Assembly (NCBI GenBank): GCA_963921825.1
Contig: OY997589.1
Span: 18,249,735-18,313,734, forward strand
DNA: 64,000 nt
Source: Erodium maritimum
Taxonomy: Eukaryota > Streptophyta > Magnoliopsida > Geraniales > Geraniaceae
Reading direction: 5' to 3'
The position numbers and the translations under genes were made by a program. This document shows, piece by piece, positions 47,344 through 58,717 of the stretch (the first letter of the stretch is position 1; each line of letters starts with the position of its first letter). A model generated the notes under the pieces. It did not search any database. It had not been told where the DNA came from and worked only from the letters and a program-made list of their open reading frames with translations.

Positions 47344-49795
47344 TTTTTTTTGATAAGCGATTTGAAATTTTCATTATACTTGAGAAAGGTACAATGAAAC
47401 AGAACCAGAACCAAGGTGGTCTGTTTTGAAAAACCAAACAGTAAAAACAAAAAATAAAACACCACAATTGCCTGAAACATCACACAGGCAAACCAAAACA
47501 AACTAAGCAACAGATCAGCACCAACAACCAGAGAGAAAATTGTGCCAGTCAACGAGTTGTTCCACAACTTCAAAACTTCCCTCAGACAATACATTTAAAC
47601 CACAGTCAGGAGCTCTCGGGTATACTTCCCACTTTCCAAAACAGATCAGTTTAACCAAGGGAAAGGATAAAGTCTAGCAAACGAATAGCACACAGACTGC
47701 CAATCACCCATAAAACCATAGCTGCGAATAAGTGAGGGAGAAAAAGACACCTTGGTTTCTTGAAAGAAGGCAAATTCAGGTCGCGCACACCTGGTAACAC
47801 CACTGAAACCCCGCCTCTTATGAGCGGAGTTTGTTCCTCTCACAAACCATGTGAGGAACTTCAGCCTTCTAAGTCAAAGACAAATAATGAGGATTGGATC
47901 TCAAGGCATCCAAATCCTCATCATCACAAACATCCTCATAAGTATCTTCTTCGTCATCTTCCAACTCAAGGTGTTCATTAACTTCTAAATCCAAGTTGTC
48001 AAATTGATCAATAGCAAGAATATCAGATTTTAAAGCTTTGATACCTACTTGTTTCACGTAGTCCCACTCTCCTTGACGTAGCTTTCTTTCTCGGCTACTG
48101 GGGCTTGGTTGCAAGAGAATTGGGATTTGATATACTGAACCAGATTTTACAACCTGAGAATTTTTTTTCCAGATCCGAAACAGTATTGACTTGAGCTGCA
48201 CGCAAATAAGAATTGGGGTGAGCCGAAACTAGCTTAGCAATGCTCACGAGCCCCTCATGTGCTGAATTAGCCAATTTTAAATTGCCAGTTGCTGCTATCT
48301 TATCTCATCGAGATGAAGAAGAGGTCGAAACTGAAACTTTTGATTTGGATATATGCTCTGAGTCTTCCTGAATAAACGGCTCTAACTGCTCATCAAAGTT
48401 GGCCCAATCTTTATCCGTAGACGGCTCCGGCGAGGATATGATCGAGAAGAAAAATTCCGGGACGTCCACTAACTGTGCAGCAGAGATATGAATAGGAAAA
48501 GTGGAAGCACCCAATTTTAAATTGCAGCTCATCGTGGTCACAATGGAGTTTCTATGAACCAAAACGAACGCTTTGTCAAACGAAGTAGATTCTGGATTAC
48601 TATCACATAAGTGATGAAGAACCGTTCCAATTTTCTTCCCAACAGATAGTACTGTTTCATCAGAACGCCCATGGAATGGGATACCCTCTAAACTCAGCCA
48701 TTGAAAAAAACCTCCAAGGGTAACTTAATTCGAGCCCAATTGTCCTTTTGTAGTTCATCTCTGAGAGTTGGATTTAAAACTGTAAGCAAAAACAACCGGT
48801 GACCAAACGACCTCAAAATTAAATCTGACAGACCCATAGAATTCAACATGGATTGATACTTAGAAACATTCCAGTTGTTGTGTGCCAAAACCATAACGCC
48901 TGCTAAAGCCATCTCTCTAGAGCCAAAATCTGATGAACCAATGACCTCAATACTCGACTCTGCCTGATTTAAATTCACCTTAGGAACCCATCTCTGTTCA
49001 ACTTTTGCAGGGCGAGAATGAATCTTTGTTTTTCGATTTGCTGGTCTTGCCCAGTCCACTAGCAATTTGTACCCATCCTGAAGCGTTCCATGAAAGGAGT
49101 TGATAACCTCCAAAGCTTTCCCTGAGAACAATCTCACGAACCCAAAAAAAATTCCTGAGCGATTTGATCTCTTACAAATAAAACAAGTTTCAGCTTCTTC
49201 TAAACCCAACAGAGATCTTAACCAAGACTCATTCCTCCCCGGGGGAATGTTACAGATAAACAATTTCTGCAGAGGACGTAAGTGTTGAGAATCAGATTGA
49301 ATGTAGGATTTGGTCGAGACAACATCATCCTCCGGGACAGTCAAGGGCGCAACCAAATTTGTGCCTTCGAATCGATGGACCATCGAGGAAACCCTACCTG
49401 ATGAAGGCCATCTTTCCGATGAAACCTGCTCAATTTCACAACCTTTATCCATACCTGCTGAGTGAGAGCTCCCGCTGGGTGCCACAATCGCAGAACGAGG
49501 CCTCAATTTACCTCTTTTCACCGGCCCTGAGCTAGCTTCCACTGCCGGCGCCTTCCCTTTAATCTCATCTCTAAGCATAACTTTCCTTTCCCCAGTTCTA
49601 TGAATCCACAGAAGAGATTCTTTTAGAATCATAGAAAAAAAGGGGGGAACAAGTTAGGAATCGCCTGCGAAACTCCAGTGAGAATGCTCCAGCCAACGTT
49701 TCTCCACTCGCTACTACACTATTAGGCACCGGCGAGCTCGACGGCGCCGGCAACTACCGACGATTGTGTGGCCGACGAGAGCGCTCCTGGTCCTT
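47344..49795 (-). mobile_element. LINE-like retroposon with RRM-type ORF1 and no ORF2
   Basis: The duplication AAAGATACAAGAACATT (17 bp) lies at 47327-47343 and 49796-49812. At its left end is a T run followed by GATAAGCG, so on the minus strand it ends CGCTTATC plus poly(A). The 5' part (49700-49795) is GC-rich. The only coding content is the ORF1-like gene at 49632-47869. No endonuclease or reverse transcriptase is present in its 2.45 kb. Confidence 0.9.
47869..49632 (-). pseudogene. LINE ORF1-like protein with RRM, frameshifted
   Basis: The first frame (49632-48694, 312 codons) contains an RRM at residues ~120-200: LFICNIPPG (RNP2) and IFFGFVRLF (RNP1), followed by a LVDWARP end. A frame break in a T run near 48705 separates it from the next part, which reads FFQWLSLEGIPFHG, the Trp-Leu-x-x-x-Gly-Ile/Leu-Pro block of plant LINE ORF1 proteins, and runs to 48305. 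A third part (48201-47869) is acidic (LELEDDEEDTYED). The expected function is RNA binding in the LINE particle. The break and stops make it inactive. Confidence 0.75.
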
Positions 49796-50008
49796 AAAGA
49801 TACAAGAACATTAACTCACATGAATGTTTCACTCCTCATTTCTCTTTATTTTTTCAACTAATTCATCATCATATTACAAGAGCAGTAGATGACCATTTAT
49901 AGGCATAATATTGGTTACTTCAAGCAAGGTGATTGGACCATAAGTTGGTCCAATATGATAAGGATACGTGTCTCTTTGGTGGGTCCACATACATGGTAAT
50001 ATATAACA

Positions 50009-50071
50009 TGATATTTTTTTTTGAGTTAGTGGTAATTTTATTAATAGTGGGAAATTAATACAATAAGACAA
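50009..50071 (-). repeat. 3' end of another LINE-like insertion (poly-T side)
   Basis: Immediately right of the Copia LTR, TGATA and a T run (50014-50023) precede GAGTTAGTGGTAATTTTATTAATAG. Read on the minus strand this is a typical LINE tail (CTATTAATAAAATTACC..AACTC plus poly(A)). The body would continue right beyond the MULE at 51510; no second TSD was found. Confidence 0.45.
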
Positions 50072-51500
50072 GGGTTATTTACGATAAGGTACCCTAATGT
50101 TTCGTCCACGAACGATAAGGTACCCTTATGAATTTTTTGTCCGATAAGGTACCCTAATGATTCGTCCACGAACGATTTGGTTTAATGTTGTTAAAAAACT
50201 AACAGAATTATGTAGAATGACTATTTTGCCCTTTGACATTTCTGTTGACTTTTGACTTAAGAGTGAAATGACCATTATACCCTAAGTTATTATTTTTTCT
50301 TAATTTATATTTTCTAATTAATTTTAATTTTCAAAATAAAATAAATAAATTATATATTTTTTTTGAAGTTATATTTTTTAAAAACTGAATTTGGTTTTTA
50401 TTTTCAAAAATCAGTTTTTATTTTTTAAAAATAAGATTTTTATATTTTAAAATCAGATTTTATATTTAATTAGTTTTATTTTTTTAATAATTAGTTTATT
50501 TTTATATATAAATAATTTTTTATTAAAAAAATTTTATATATAAAAAATCATTTTTATTTTTTTAAAAAATTAATTTTATTAAAAAAAACGCAGAAGTTCG
50601 AGCTTTGTCCCCGGTCACCTCCGATGTCGTCTCCGGCCACCCCCTCCTCCGGCGTCGTCGTCCCCGGCCACCCCCACCTCCGCCGCCTCCTCCTCCCTCT
50701 TCCACCTCCCACCGTCCTCACCGTCCTCGCAGAGCTGAAGCTCGCGATCTGGAGCTGTTCTTCGTCCTCTCCAGCGTCGTCTCCGGCCACCCCCTCCTCC
50801 GGTGTCGTCGTCCCCGACCACCCCCACCTCCGCCGCCTCCTCCTCCCTCTTCCACCTCCCACCTCCCACCGTCCTCGCAGAGCTTCAGCTCGCGATTGGT
50901 TCAGATCTGAACCAAATCTGGAGCTTCAGCTCTGCGAGGACGGTGGGAGGTGGGAGGTGGAAGAGGGAGGAGGAGGCGGCGGAGGTGGGGGTGGCCGGGG
51001 ACGACGAGCCGGAGGAGGGGGTGGCCGGAGACGACGCTGGAGGTGGCTGGGGACGAAGCTCGAACTTCTGCAATTTTTTTTATAATAAAATTATTTTTTT
51101 TAAATGAAAATGAATTTTTAATTTTTTGTATTTTTTAATTTTTTAATTTTTTTAAAATTTTTTTTATTATTATTTTGAATAATTTAATTTTTAAATTTAA
51201 AAAATTTAAATTTATTTATTATATTTTTATTGTATTATATAATTAAGGGTATAATGGTAATTTTGTTTATCAAATTTATAAGCTTAAAATAAGAAAGGGT
51301 AAAATCGTCATTTCACACCCCACTTAACTGCAAATGTCTAATTTAGAGGAATATATTCCGTTAGTTTTTAACGGAATATGCCAATTTTAAACCAAATCGT
51401 TCGTGGACGAATCATTAGGGTACCTTATCGGACAAAAAATTCATAAGGGTACCTTATCGTTCGTGGACGAAACATTAGGGTACCTTATCGTAAATAACCC
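50072..51500. mobile_element. Foldback MULE with GC-rich duplicated core
   Basis: The ends are inverted copies starting GGGTTATTTACGATAAGGTACCC, with the ATAAGGTACCCT motif three times per end. The 9-bp duplication ATAAGACAA lies at 50063-50071 and 51501-51509. An inner palindrome is centred at 50905/50906 (GGTTCAGATCTGAACC) and its arms pair almost perfectly for ~150 bp each side. The GC-rich core (CTCCTCCGGCGTCGTC, CCACCTCCGCCGCC) occurs twice in the left arm and once in the right. Open frames in the core are low-complexity Pro/Arg/Gly shadows. No transposase. The outer 50200-50590 and 51080-51360 stretches are extremely AT-rich. Confidence 0.88.
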
Positions 51501-51509
51501 ATAAGACAA

Positions 51510-53390
51510 TGGGAGGAGAAGGTATCTCTGGATGTTTCATTGGGTTTCGGGACCTTATCCTCGAACACTGTAATTACGGGCGTCTCGTCTCGAGGAAGGG
51601 ACCCGATTGTATCCCTGAACACTATACCTAACGGTACAACACCTCAGGTATGCACCCTATCCGGGAGAGTTGATCCCGGCTGGAAAATTTTGGTATGTAG
51701 TCAGCTCTCTGGTGGTAAGAAAACCGAAGTTTCAGGTTCTTACACGGTTGATGTGAGTGGTGTGAGTGGTGTGAAGAGGGGTCAACTGGAGAACCCCGAG
51801 ATGACCAGACGAAGGCTGGTAAACAACCTTTCCATGAGGAATGATAGGCCCCTCTGGCTCCAAGGACTGAGTTCAGGAGGGGTCCCTAGTGGAAGTCATG
51901 TCTCTTACAATTGATGAGTTCAAGTTCGGTCGCTTTGACCCCCATATGCAGCGTTTAAGAACTACCTTGAGCAGGACTTCCAGTTCCGTTTTCCAACCCT
52001 CCACCTTTCCTTCATGCATATATGGCGAGTTAAATATCATTTCTGACGGTTACTTTGTATCAAAGTTATATGTGCTGAGCCATTCGGGGACTCTTTATTT
52101 TGATAATAATTTGCACCTTTTAGTAAAAAAGAATACATAGAATAAGAAAATGAAATGATGAAATGGATAAGGGCGAGACATAGTTCGAACCCGTGAGTAT
52201 CGAACGCTAACTCTATTACAAGATGTCCGGCTATAGCAGGGAGAATAGTTGGGAGGCAATTGCCTTTATGGTTGTTGTAGAAGAGGACTCGTCGATAATG
52301 ATAACTTCCTGAATCGACCTAAAAATGTATGTGGTAAAATATCGGGGTCATTTGAGGGGATAACGGACATCAGGGATAACACTAGGAAATGGGGGGAACC
52401 ATGTTGTCGGATTTGCATCGACCTTGGCAAGGCTAGGTATGCGTCCCCACACACACCATGTTGCTCGTCCTTGGACTCATTAAACCCGGCGAGGCTAGGT
52501 AGCAGACCTCGCCTGGTTCTTTTTGCCAACATGAGATGTTAGTGTTGTTCCATGACGACATAGAGTTGCCGTCGAGTTTTCTCCGGTCCCTACAAGCATG
52601 AGAAATCGTTGATTCCACTATCCCTGAGCCCAATCGGGGTTGTCAAGGTTTCGATCCAGCGGATGGGATTGGAGCGGTCCTGTACGGAGGCTCTGAGAGA
52701 CCGAGTGCATCCCAAAATGATCGTCGGACTCTAGAAACGCCTCCGATGAGTTGGGGCGAAAGCGAATGCGACAAAGGTGAGGACGGTAGTAGAGGCAACA
52801 AAGGCAGTGGAGGAGGCAATAGAGGCAGCGGAGGAGGCATCAGAGGATGCAGAGGAGGAATCAGATGCAATAGAGGAGGCACCAGAGGATGCGGAGGCAG
52901 TAACGAAGGAGGCGATAACGGATGCACAAGTAACAATGGAGGCGGAGGTGTTGGTGGTGGTCGGTTGATCGGATGACAGAATTTTTATTAGGGAAGCAAC
53001 ATAGAAGATGATGGGGTATGTTACGGTGGTGTAGGTCGTGAATAGGACAGGGCCCAAATAGGAGACCGTAGGCGACGACTTGCAACTCCCATGGCTGGAG
53101 ACAAACGTTGTATCAGGGAGGAAATAGAATGGATGGAGGGGATTGTTGAATTGGTGGAGGTGGCAGACGAGACAAGGCCCGAGAGAGGGACCTCAAACGG
53201 TGGCGATGAGGGGGTCTATTGCGGTGATGTAGGTGACGGAGTCCTATCAGCAAGATGCGTAAAAGTTCATTTATGACAATCAAATCCTAACCTATATTAT
53301 ATAATTGCATATGTAAATAAATTGAACTTCATCTTGGCATGAATTAACTTCTTTTTCACTCCATTAATGTTTGACGTTTGTTTCGGCTTT
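51510..53390. other. Unassigned repeat-like DNA without a recognisable gene
   Basis: Probably the body of a decayed LINE-like insertion plus flanking DNA. 51540-51914 (plus) has a 124-codon frame without a known domain. 52170-52215 has AGTTCGAACCCGTGAG, often seen in plant retroposons. 52640-53280 is purine-rich with GGAGGC-type repeats. Confidence 0.35.
52780..52960. repeat. GAGGCA/GAGGAT-rich low-complexity repeat
   Basis: Imperfect 15-18 bp units (GAGGCAATAGAGGCAGCG, GAGGCATCAGAGGATGCA and so on) repeat over ~180 bp. One frame reads Glu/Ala-rich, another Gly-rich and the antisense Ser/Ala-rich, so no frame is preferred. Confidence 0.75.
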
Positions 53391-53540
53391 ACCAAAGTTC
53401 ATGTCAAAAAGAGTGTATATGATTTCTTGCACAAATATAAGAGGGTGTTTAAGCTTCCATCTCTGCTCAAAGTGGAAATTGATATCTCCAAGGGAATGAA
53501 CTACTTGCACCAAAACAATATAGTTCACGGGGGTGTTTAA
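53391..53540 (+). pseudogene. Fragment of an ACT-domain Raf-like Ser/Thr kinase gene (STY8/17/46 type)
   Basis: The plus-strand frame reads [19 protein letters not shown], then [21 protein letters not shown], then GV and a stop at 53538-53540. This matches kinase subdomains V to VIb of plant STY kinases, where VH(R/G)D would follow; here HGGV and a stop replace the catalytic HRD region. About 7 codons upstream (from 53391) are alignable but diverged. Only ~50 codons remain and no other exon was seen nearby, so it is a captured or relic fragment. Confidence 0.85.
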
Positions 53541-54008
53541 AATTATGGATTGAGAATTGTCATTTCAAATATGCATCTTTTCGGGTTATGAGAATGGTGT
53601 AGGAATGGGGTAGGGAATAAAATTCCCTACGGGACGAGAATGAGACATGGAATAAAATCCCCATTCCCTGCACCGTCCCCGCGGGACAGGGTCAACGCGG
53701 GGACGAGGCGAGTGGTAGGGACGCGGGACGGGGATGGGACCTATGGTCCCCGCCCCATGGCCATCCCTAATTACGAGAGCTAAGACGACGAGGAAGTGAC
53801 ACATAAAGGGATATGGATGAAGACCCATGCACGTTCGACGAGCAATCATACACGTCCAGCAATAAGTTCTTTTAACACCACCCATCCCAACACTATATGG
53901 TAGTGGTTATATCCCTTTGGAATATTACAGAGTTTAAGGAACATGGATGAAAGTTAATGTCATATTTATGTCTAATATTAGTGTAATATTAAGTAAAAGT
54001 TTAATGTT
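53541..54008. other. Spacer with G-rich GGGACGGGG low-complexity block
   Basis: 53596-53766 is rich in GGGAATGGGG, CCCCGTCCCCGCGGGAC and GGGACGGGGATGGG, with local inverted symmetry, a pattern common in plant non-autonomous elements. The rest is AT-rich, with degenerate TAATATTAAGTAA motifs leading into the next insertion. No gene. Confidence 0.5.
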
Positions 54009-54025
54009 ATATTAAGTAATATGTT

Positions 54026-55907
54026 TTTTTTTTGATAGGCGAAAAAGTTTATTGATCAATGTTTTAAAAGAATTTAAAACAAAGTAGGAGAAGATCCAAA
54101 GCGATCTTTTCTTCAAACTAATACAGCTCCATAGAGCAAACAGAGAAATAGAAACCGAACAAGCTGTCAACATAACACCTAGCTTAATTCCTATTCGGAT
54201 TCAGACAAGAGAATCGATTAGAGACCGAAACTGGAGATAAAGCATGTTCTGAAGTCGGTTCCACGTAATCCACGTCCTTTATACCCTCGACAACCTTGTT
54301 GTGCTGTTCGAGCGCCAAAGAGCAGAGATTAACATCCCTTTTACCAACCTTCGAGCTGTAACTCCAAATACCAGATTCATCCTTTTTGGCAACGCTTACA
54401 GTGAAGCGTCCCAATTTGTCTCCTTTGTCAGCCGAAGTCTTGGCTCTTGTCTGATAAACAACAACTGGTTGCACTCGTGCCTTCGGCTGCCCCTTCTTTG
54501 GGCGTCCACGTCTCTTTGGCTCAGCCCCAGGAAACGGCGGTCTTAACAAAGAGTCCTTCCACGGACTACCGTTAAGTCCAACTTCCTTAATCGGTACAAC
54601 CTGAGAATTAATCTGAGTACCTGATAACGGACCCAAATCAGTCTCAAGCCAATTAAAAACATCATCTAATCGTGGCTCTTCACTGATTGGGGAACCGTGT
54701 CCGGGAACTGACCTGCCCGAATCTGGGTGGACCTCCTGACCTGTCAATTGGGTCTGCACACCTTTGACCACCACAGACCCAATTGGCAGCCCACCCTCGC
54801 CCAACGAGCACACAGACCCGCCTGTATCGCGTGCGATTGAAGAATCCTCGCCGCGCTCAACACTTCCTTCCTGATCCGCTGTCAAATCCCTGAGATCACG
54901 ATTGGAATCGCGAAAATCACTCAAAATCGAAATTGGAATCGCATAATCTGGCTTTGTAGTGATCAACTCCGCAGATCTCGCCGGCTTCGACGTGCTCTGT
55001 TTTCCGGCTTCACTGTTCATCCGACGACAATCCGAAGGACACTCCTCCCCTGCGCTCCGATCAGGAGCATCACGAATTCTGCCTGATCTGGGACGAGCCA
55101 AAGCCACAAACAGTATATGTCCTTTGAAGTAGAAACCGTTAAACACTTTGATTACCTGCAGCGCTGCCTCCTCAGATTTGAATTCGATAAAGCCAAATAC
55201 GTAGCCTTTTCGAGACAGCCTTTTGAGGATGTTTACTGCGACAATCTCTCCAAAGGAACCTAACATCTATCGAACCCAATCCGAAGTCGTCCCGTACGGT
55301 AGATTGTGAAGAAACAGAGCAGTACCTGTTACTGATTCTGTTCCACTCTCCGTCGACAAAGCATCCACATACCCTGGTTTTGCAGCCGCCAGACCAGGTA
55401 TCGACGTAGCCGCTGGACCAAACTTCGGCCGAACATCTCCCGTGTCTTCACCCGTAATGGTTGATTGGTGCTTTGAAGGGCCACGATCCACAACATGTTT
55501 GCCCGGTATCACACCTACACTGGGTTTGGGTGATCGATTCACAGCAGTAGAAGGAACTTCGGGGTTCCGGGACGTCATGGGTGAAAGGCCACGAGAACGC
55601 CTCTTCAACTTGCTCTGTTCTGAGCGCTTCAGGACCTGAACGCGGACTGGTCGGCTTTGCTTCGAGTTGGCCGGATGTTTGATCGGACTGTACATCTTCT
55701 TAACACTAGGATTGCAAATGGATCTATAGTCACGATACAAAGACAAGAGAGTTGAAACGAAGGAGAAAAGGGGCAATGGATCTCCCTTACTCTCACCGGA
55801 AGACAACTTCCGGCCACTCACTTTTTGAGAGCGTTTCATGTTGAGTCAAATCTGGCCCCTATTTTTGAGATCGCCAATCTTGTTCTGCTGAGATAGACAA
55901 TAATCAT
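54026..55907 (-). mobile_element. LINE-like retroposon with RRM-type ORF1 and no ORF2 (second copy)
   Basis: The 17-bp duplication ATATTAAGTAATATGTT lies at 54009-54025 and 55908-55924. The left end is a T run followed by GATAGGCG, so the minus strand ends CGCCTATC plus poly(A), the same tail form as the copy at 47344. The 1.9-kb body is almost filled by one ORF1-like gene. No reverse transcriptase. Confidence 0.92.
54184..55839 (-). pseudogene. LINE ORF1-like protein with RRM and AT-hook, one in-frame stop
   Basis: 551 codons in one frame, broken once by TAG at 55269-55267. The N-terminal ~165 residues are basic and Ser/Pro-rich. An RRM starts at TALFLHNLPYG (RNP2); the stop falls in its first helix; after it MLGSFGEIVAVN and GYVFGFIEF (RNP1) complete the domain, ending FVALARP. 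A Ser/Asp-rich stretch follows, then an AT-hook-like KRRGRPKKGQP. The C terminus ends NRFSCLNPNRN. With a single stop over 1.6 kb the insertion is probably young. It is not close in sequence to the copy at 47869-49632, so two ORF1 lineages are present. Confidence 0.82.
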
Positions 55908-55924
55908 ATATTAAGTAATATGTT

Positions 55925-56227
55925 AGATTAATATTAACAGCTAAATGTTAGTGTAATATGAAGTGAAATTTTATTGTTCTATTAAATAATAGTGTAATAC
56001 TGACGGTCAAATGTTAGTATAATATTATCTGAATTTAAAAAAATATATTTTATTGGACTTCATAAAATTTATCGTCGAACATTAAACCGGAAAACATACA
56101 ACCCAATAGAGGCAACCCCAAACCACCATACCTGAGGTTATTGATATGACAATGAATGCACTGGCATCAGTCTCACAACATACCCATCAGTTTGGTACGA
56201 TGTTCAATCTCAACCTCAAACATCTCC
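55925..56227. other. AT-rich spacer
   Basis: No gene. It contains degenerate repeats of TTAGTGTAATATTAA, also found at 53970-54010 on the other side of the LINE-like copy, so the latter inserted into an AT-rich repeat array. Confidence 0.5.
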
Positions 56228-58059
56228 TGTAATAACCACTCCCGGTCAACGCTAGTCAAACCTGCGAAAAACAGGAAAATTTAAAATTTTAAGACTGACA
56301 GTTAAGTGAACCTAAAATGACCCCGAGTGTCATACCGAACTTAAGTTGACCCCATTTTTGACCAAAGTGAGTTCCGGGGGACTCAGGGCAACTTTTTGAT
56401 CAATTTGGGAAATGTTGACTTTTCGTTGGGAAAGTCAACCGAGCGACGTTTTGGTCCATTCGAGGACCGTTTTGGATCCAAAAAGCTTAGCCGTTGTCGC
56501 AGAGGTCTTAGTTGAGCCGTTTCCTTGTAGCCCGTCAAGTTTCGTAATTTCTTGGGAAAAGTGCCCGTTCGGGGCCCAAAACGTCCGTTTTTCGCGAATC
56601 TGATTGGATTTTAGCTAGTAGATATTTTCCAAAAGGTGTGGGACCCACCTTGACACTTGTCCAATATGTGGTGGTGTTAGTTTTGGGGGGAAACTATGAG
56701 TGGACATAGTGTGGCCGGCCATTAAGGGTTAAAAGAAAAAAAAATAGAATTTGAGTTAGTTTATTTAAAATAGAAAGGAAGAGAGGGTTTAGAGAGAGAA
56801 GGAGAAGAAGAAGAAGAGAGAAGAGAGGGAAAGCTAGGGTTTGGAGTTTATCGAACCTTTGGATCGTCTCAAGGCAAGGAGCAATCTCGTTCCCCTCGTT
56901 CTCCTCTACGGTATACACCGAACCGATTCTCGTTTTGATTAATTTTGGAAGTTAGGTTTTTGTAAAACTATTAGTTGGAGGTGGTTTTGATGTTGGGGTA
57001 ATTGTTGGAGACGTTTTAGAGGTGTTTGGGGGTTTAATTGCACGTTTTCCGGTGACCGGAGGCTCGGGAAGAGCTCCGGCCACCGTGGGTGGTGGCCGGC
57101 CGGCCATGGGGTGGCTGGCCGGAGCTGGTACCAGCCACCACATGGTGGCCGAGCCCCCCCACCTTAAACCCTAGGGCACAGCCAAGAAGGTTGGGTGGGG
57201 CCCACGTGCTCGGGTGCTCGAGTTTTATCGTTCGGGTGGTTTAAAACGTTCCCCGGACCTTTTATCCTTAATCGAATCGAAATTTGGAATTAAATTGGAG
57301 AAGTTGTAATTAACGGGTTTTGGAAACTTTAAACGTTAATTAATTGACTTAGAAGTCGGAATTCGATTCCGTCAAGTGCGTTGGGTTCCTTGAATTATTC
57401 TAAGACCGTAGAAACGAAAACGGGGGCTTTCGGAGCCCCGGAAGGCATTTTACTAAACCGGAGCAGATTCGCCATGTCGGGCGAATCGGGCCTTTACGGG
57501 TCCTTTATCGACAATGTTGAGTAATTGGGAAGTTTGGGAGTGATCGACATTGTCGGGGTTAAGTTTGGACATCGAGTTTTATGGTTTTCGGTTTATTCCT
57601 GCGAGTTGTTAATTGACTTTAAATTGTGTTCCTTTAGATCGTGCCACGGACCGAGGCAAGGGAAAGCTGGGTGAGTGACTGAGATCATCACCGGAGCTCG
57701 TGGTTTGTCTTTTGGGAGAACACGCACGAGGTAGGGAAAAGTAGCCGGATCTCGGCCCTGACTGGGGAAAGTTAACAGTAGAATTGCATGTGACACCGGG
57801 GTGTCGTGGGTTGAATAGGTTTATTTAAATATTAGAAAAGCATGATACGGGATTGTAGCGTTTATTAGAAAAGCATGCTACGGGAACTTGGTAATTATTG
57901 GAAAGGCATGTGACACTTAGTAGTGTCGTAGGAGCAGAGAACTTAGCAATAATTGAATTACTGGAGGCATATGACCATGCCCAGAGGTTGTTTGAGAAAC
58001 TGTTGATATTAGGATTGTCGGAGGCTTTGGTTAAGCCGGAGGTTGTTTGTTTATTTGGA

Positions 58060-58520
58060 GTCTTGGGTGGCCATGAGAGCCCGTGTTATTATTTGTGTTT
58101 GGGTGGCCATGAGAGCCCGTGTACTAAGGTTGGTGTTTTAGCTGGCTTACGAGTTAGAGTCTCGGTAAGTTGCAAGCGTGTTTTGTCGTTGAGTTTTGGG
58201 TGGCCATGAGCGCCCGTGGGGTTGTTGAACCCGTGTCTTTACCTTTGGTGTTTTAGCTGGCTTACGAGTTAGAGTCTCGGTAAGTTGCAGGCGTGTTTTA
58301 TCGTTGAGTTTTGGGTGGCCATGAGTGCCCGTGGGGTTGTTGAACCCGTGTCTTTACCTTTGGTGTCTTGGGAGGCCGTGAGTGCCTGTGGGGCTGTTGA
58401 GTCCGTGTCTTACTGTTGGTGTGTCTTGGGAGGCCGTGAATGCCTGTGGGGCTGTTGAGTCCGAGTTTTACTGTTGGTGTCTTGGTGGCCATGAGTGCCT
58501 ATGAGTGTTGAACCTGTGTT
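58060..58520. repeat. Higher-order tandem repeats in LTR copy E
   Basis: GGGTGGCCATGAG(A/T/C)GCCCGTG and GGGAGGCCGTGA(G/A)TGCCTGTGGGG modules recur at 35-65 bp spacing, alternating with TTTTAGCTGGCTTACGAG and TTAGAGTCTCGGTAAGTTGC modules. 58136-58253 and 58254-58376 are two ~120-bp composite copies. Confidence 0.85.
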
Positions 58521-58542
58521 GTTACTGGTTGTTGAACTTGCT

Positions 58543-58570
58543 TGTGATTGTGATTGTGATTGTGATTGTG
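58543..58570. repeat. (TGTGAT)n microsatellite
   Basis: Four perfect TGTGAT units and a partial unit. Confidence 0.9.
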
Positions 58571-58717
58571 TTTGAGGTTACCTGAGGTTGGGGGCCCGCT
58601 TCATGAAATGGGGGTCCACGATCACATGCGTCTGCATGTTCAGACGGGGTAGGGGGCCCGCCCGCCAATAAAGGGGTCCTGGCCGCGCGTGTGTGGTTTG
58701 GGTTTGTGAGCATACTT

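Larger units (their letters stand above)
35191..50008 (-). mobile_element. Old Copia-type LTR retrotransposon with several nested insertions
   Basis: Two direct LTRs start TGTTGTAA (35191 and 47196) and end TAACA (37940 and 50008). Both share GAAGCTTCTGGTTTGG near the start and GGTGGGTCCACATACATGGTAAT near the end. Next to the left LTR is CTCCCCCTT (37941-37949), the complement of a polypurine tract, so the element reads on the minus strand and the left LTR is the 3' one. Next to the right LTR is GTGCTGATAATG (47184-47195), where a primer-binding site is expected. The LTRs differ at roughly 15% of aligned sites by eye, so the insertion is old. No matching TSD was found (TTGGG left, TGATA right); the right flank may be disturbed by another insertion. 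Confidence 0.75.
47196..50008 (-). repeat. 5' LTR of the Copia element, split by a LINE-like copy
   Basis: The LTR proper is 47196-47343 plus 49813-50008 (with one copy of the target duplication). It starts TGTTGTAACTAATGC and ends ATATAACA, matching the left LTR. Confidence 0.75.

Noticed and set aside
35191..50008. A perfect 5-bp TSD for the Copia element
   Set aside because: Left flank TTGGG and right flank TGATA do not match; a TTGGG at ~52249 is probably chance. The boundary claim therefore rests on LTR ends and PPT only.
50554..51107. Several 60-150 codon Pro/Arg/Gly frames on both strands
   Set aside because: They are shadows of the GC-rich palindromic core of the foldback MULE; no frame is favoured and no domain is visible.
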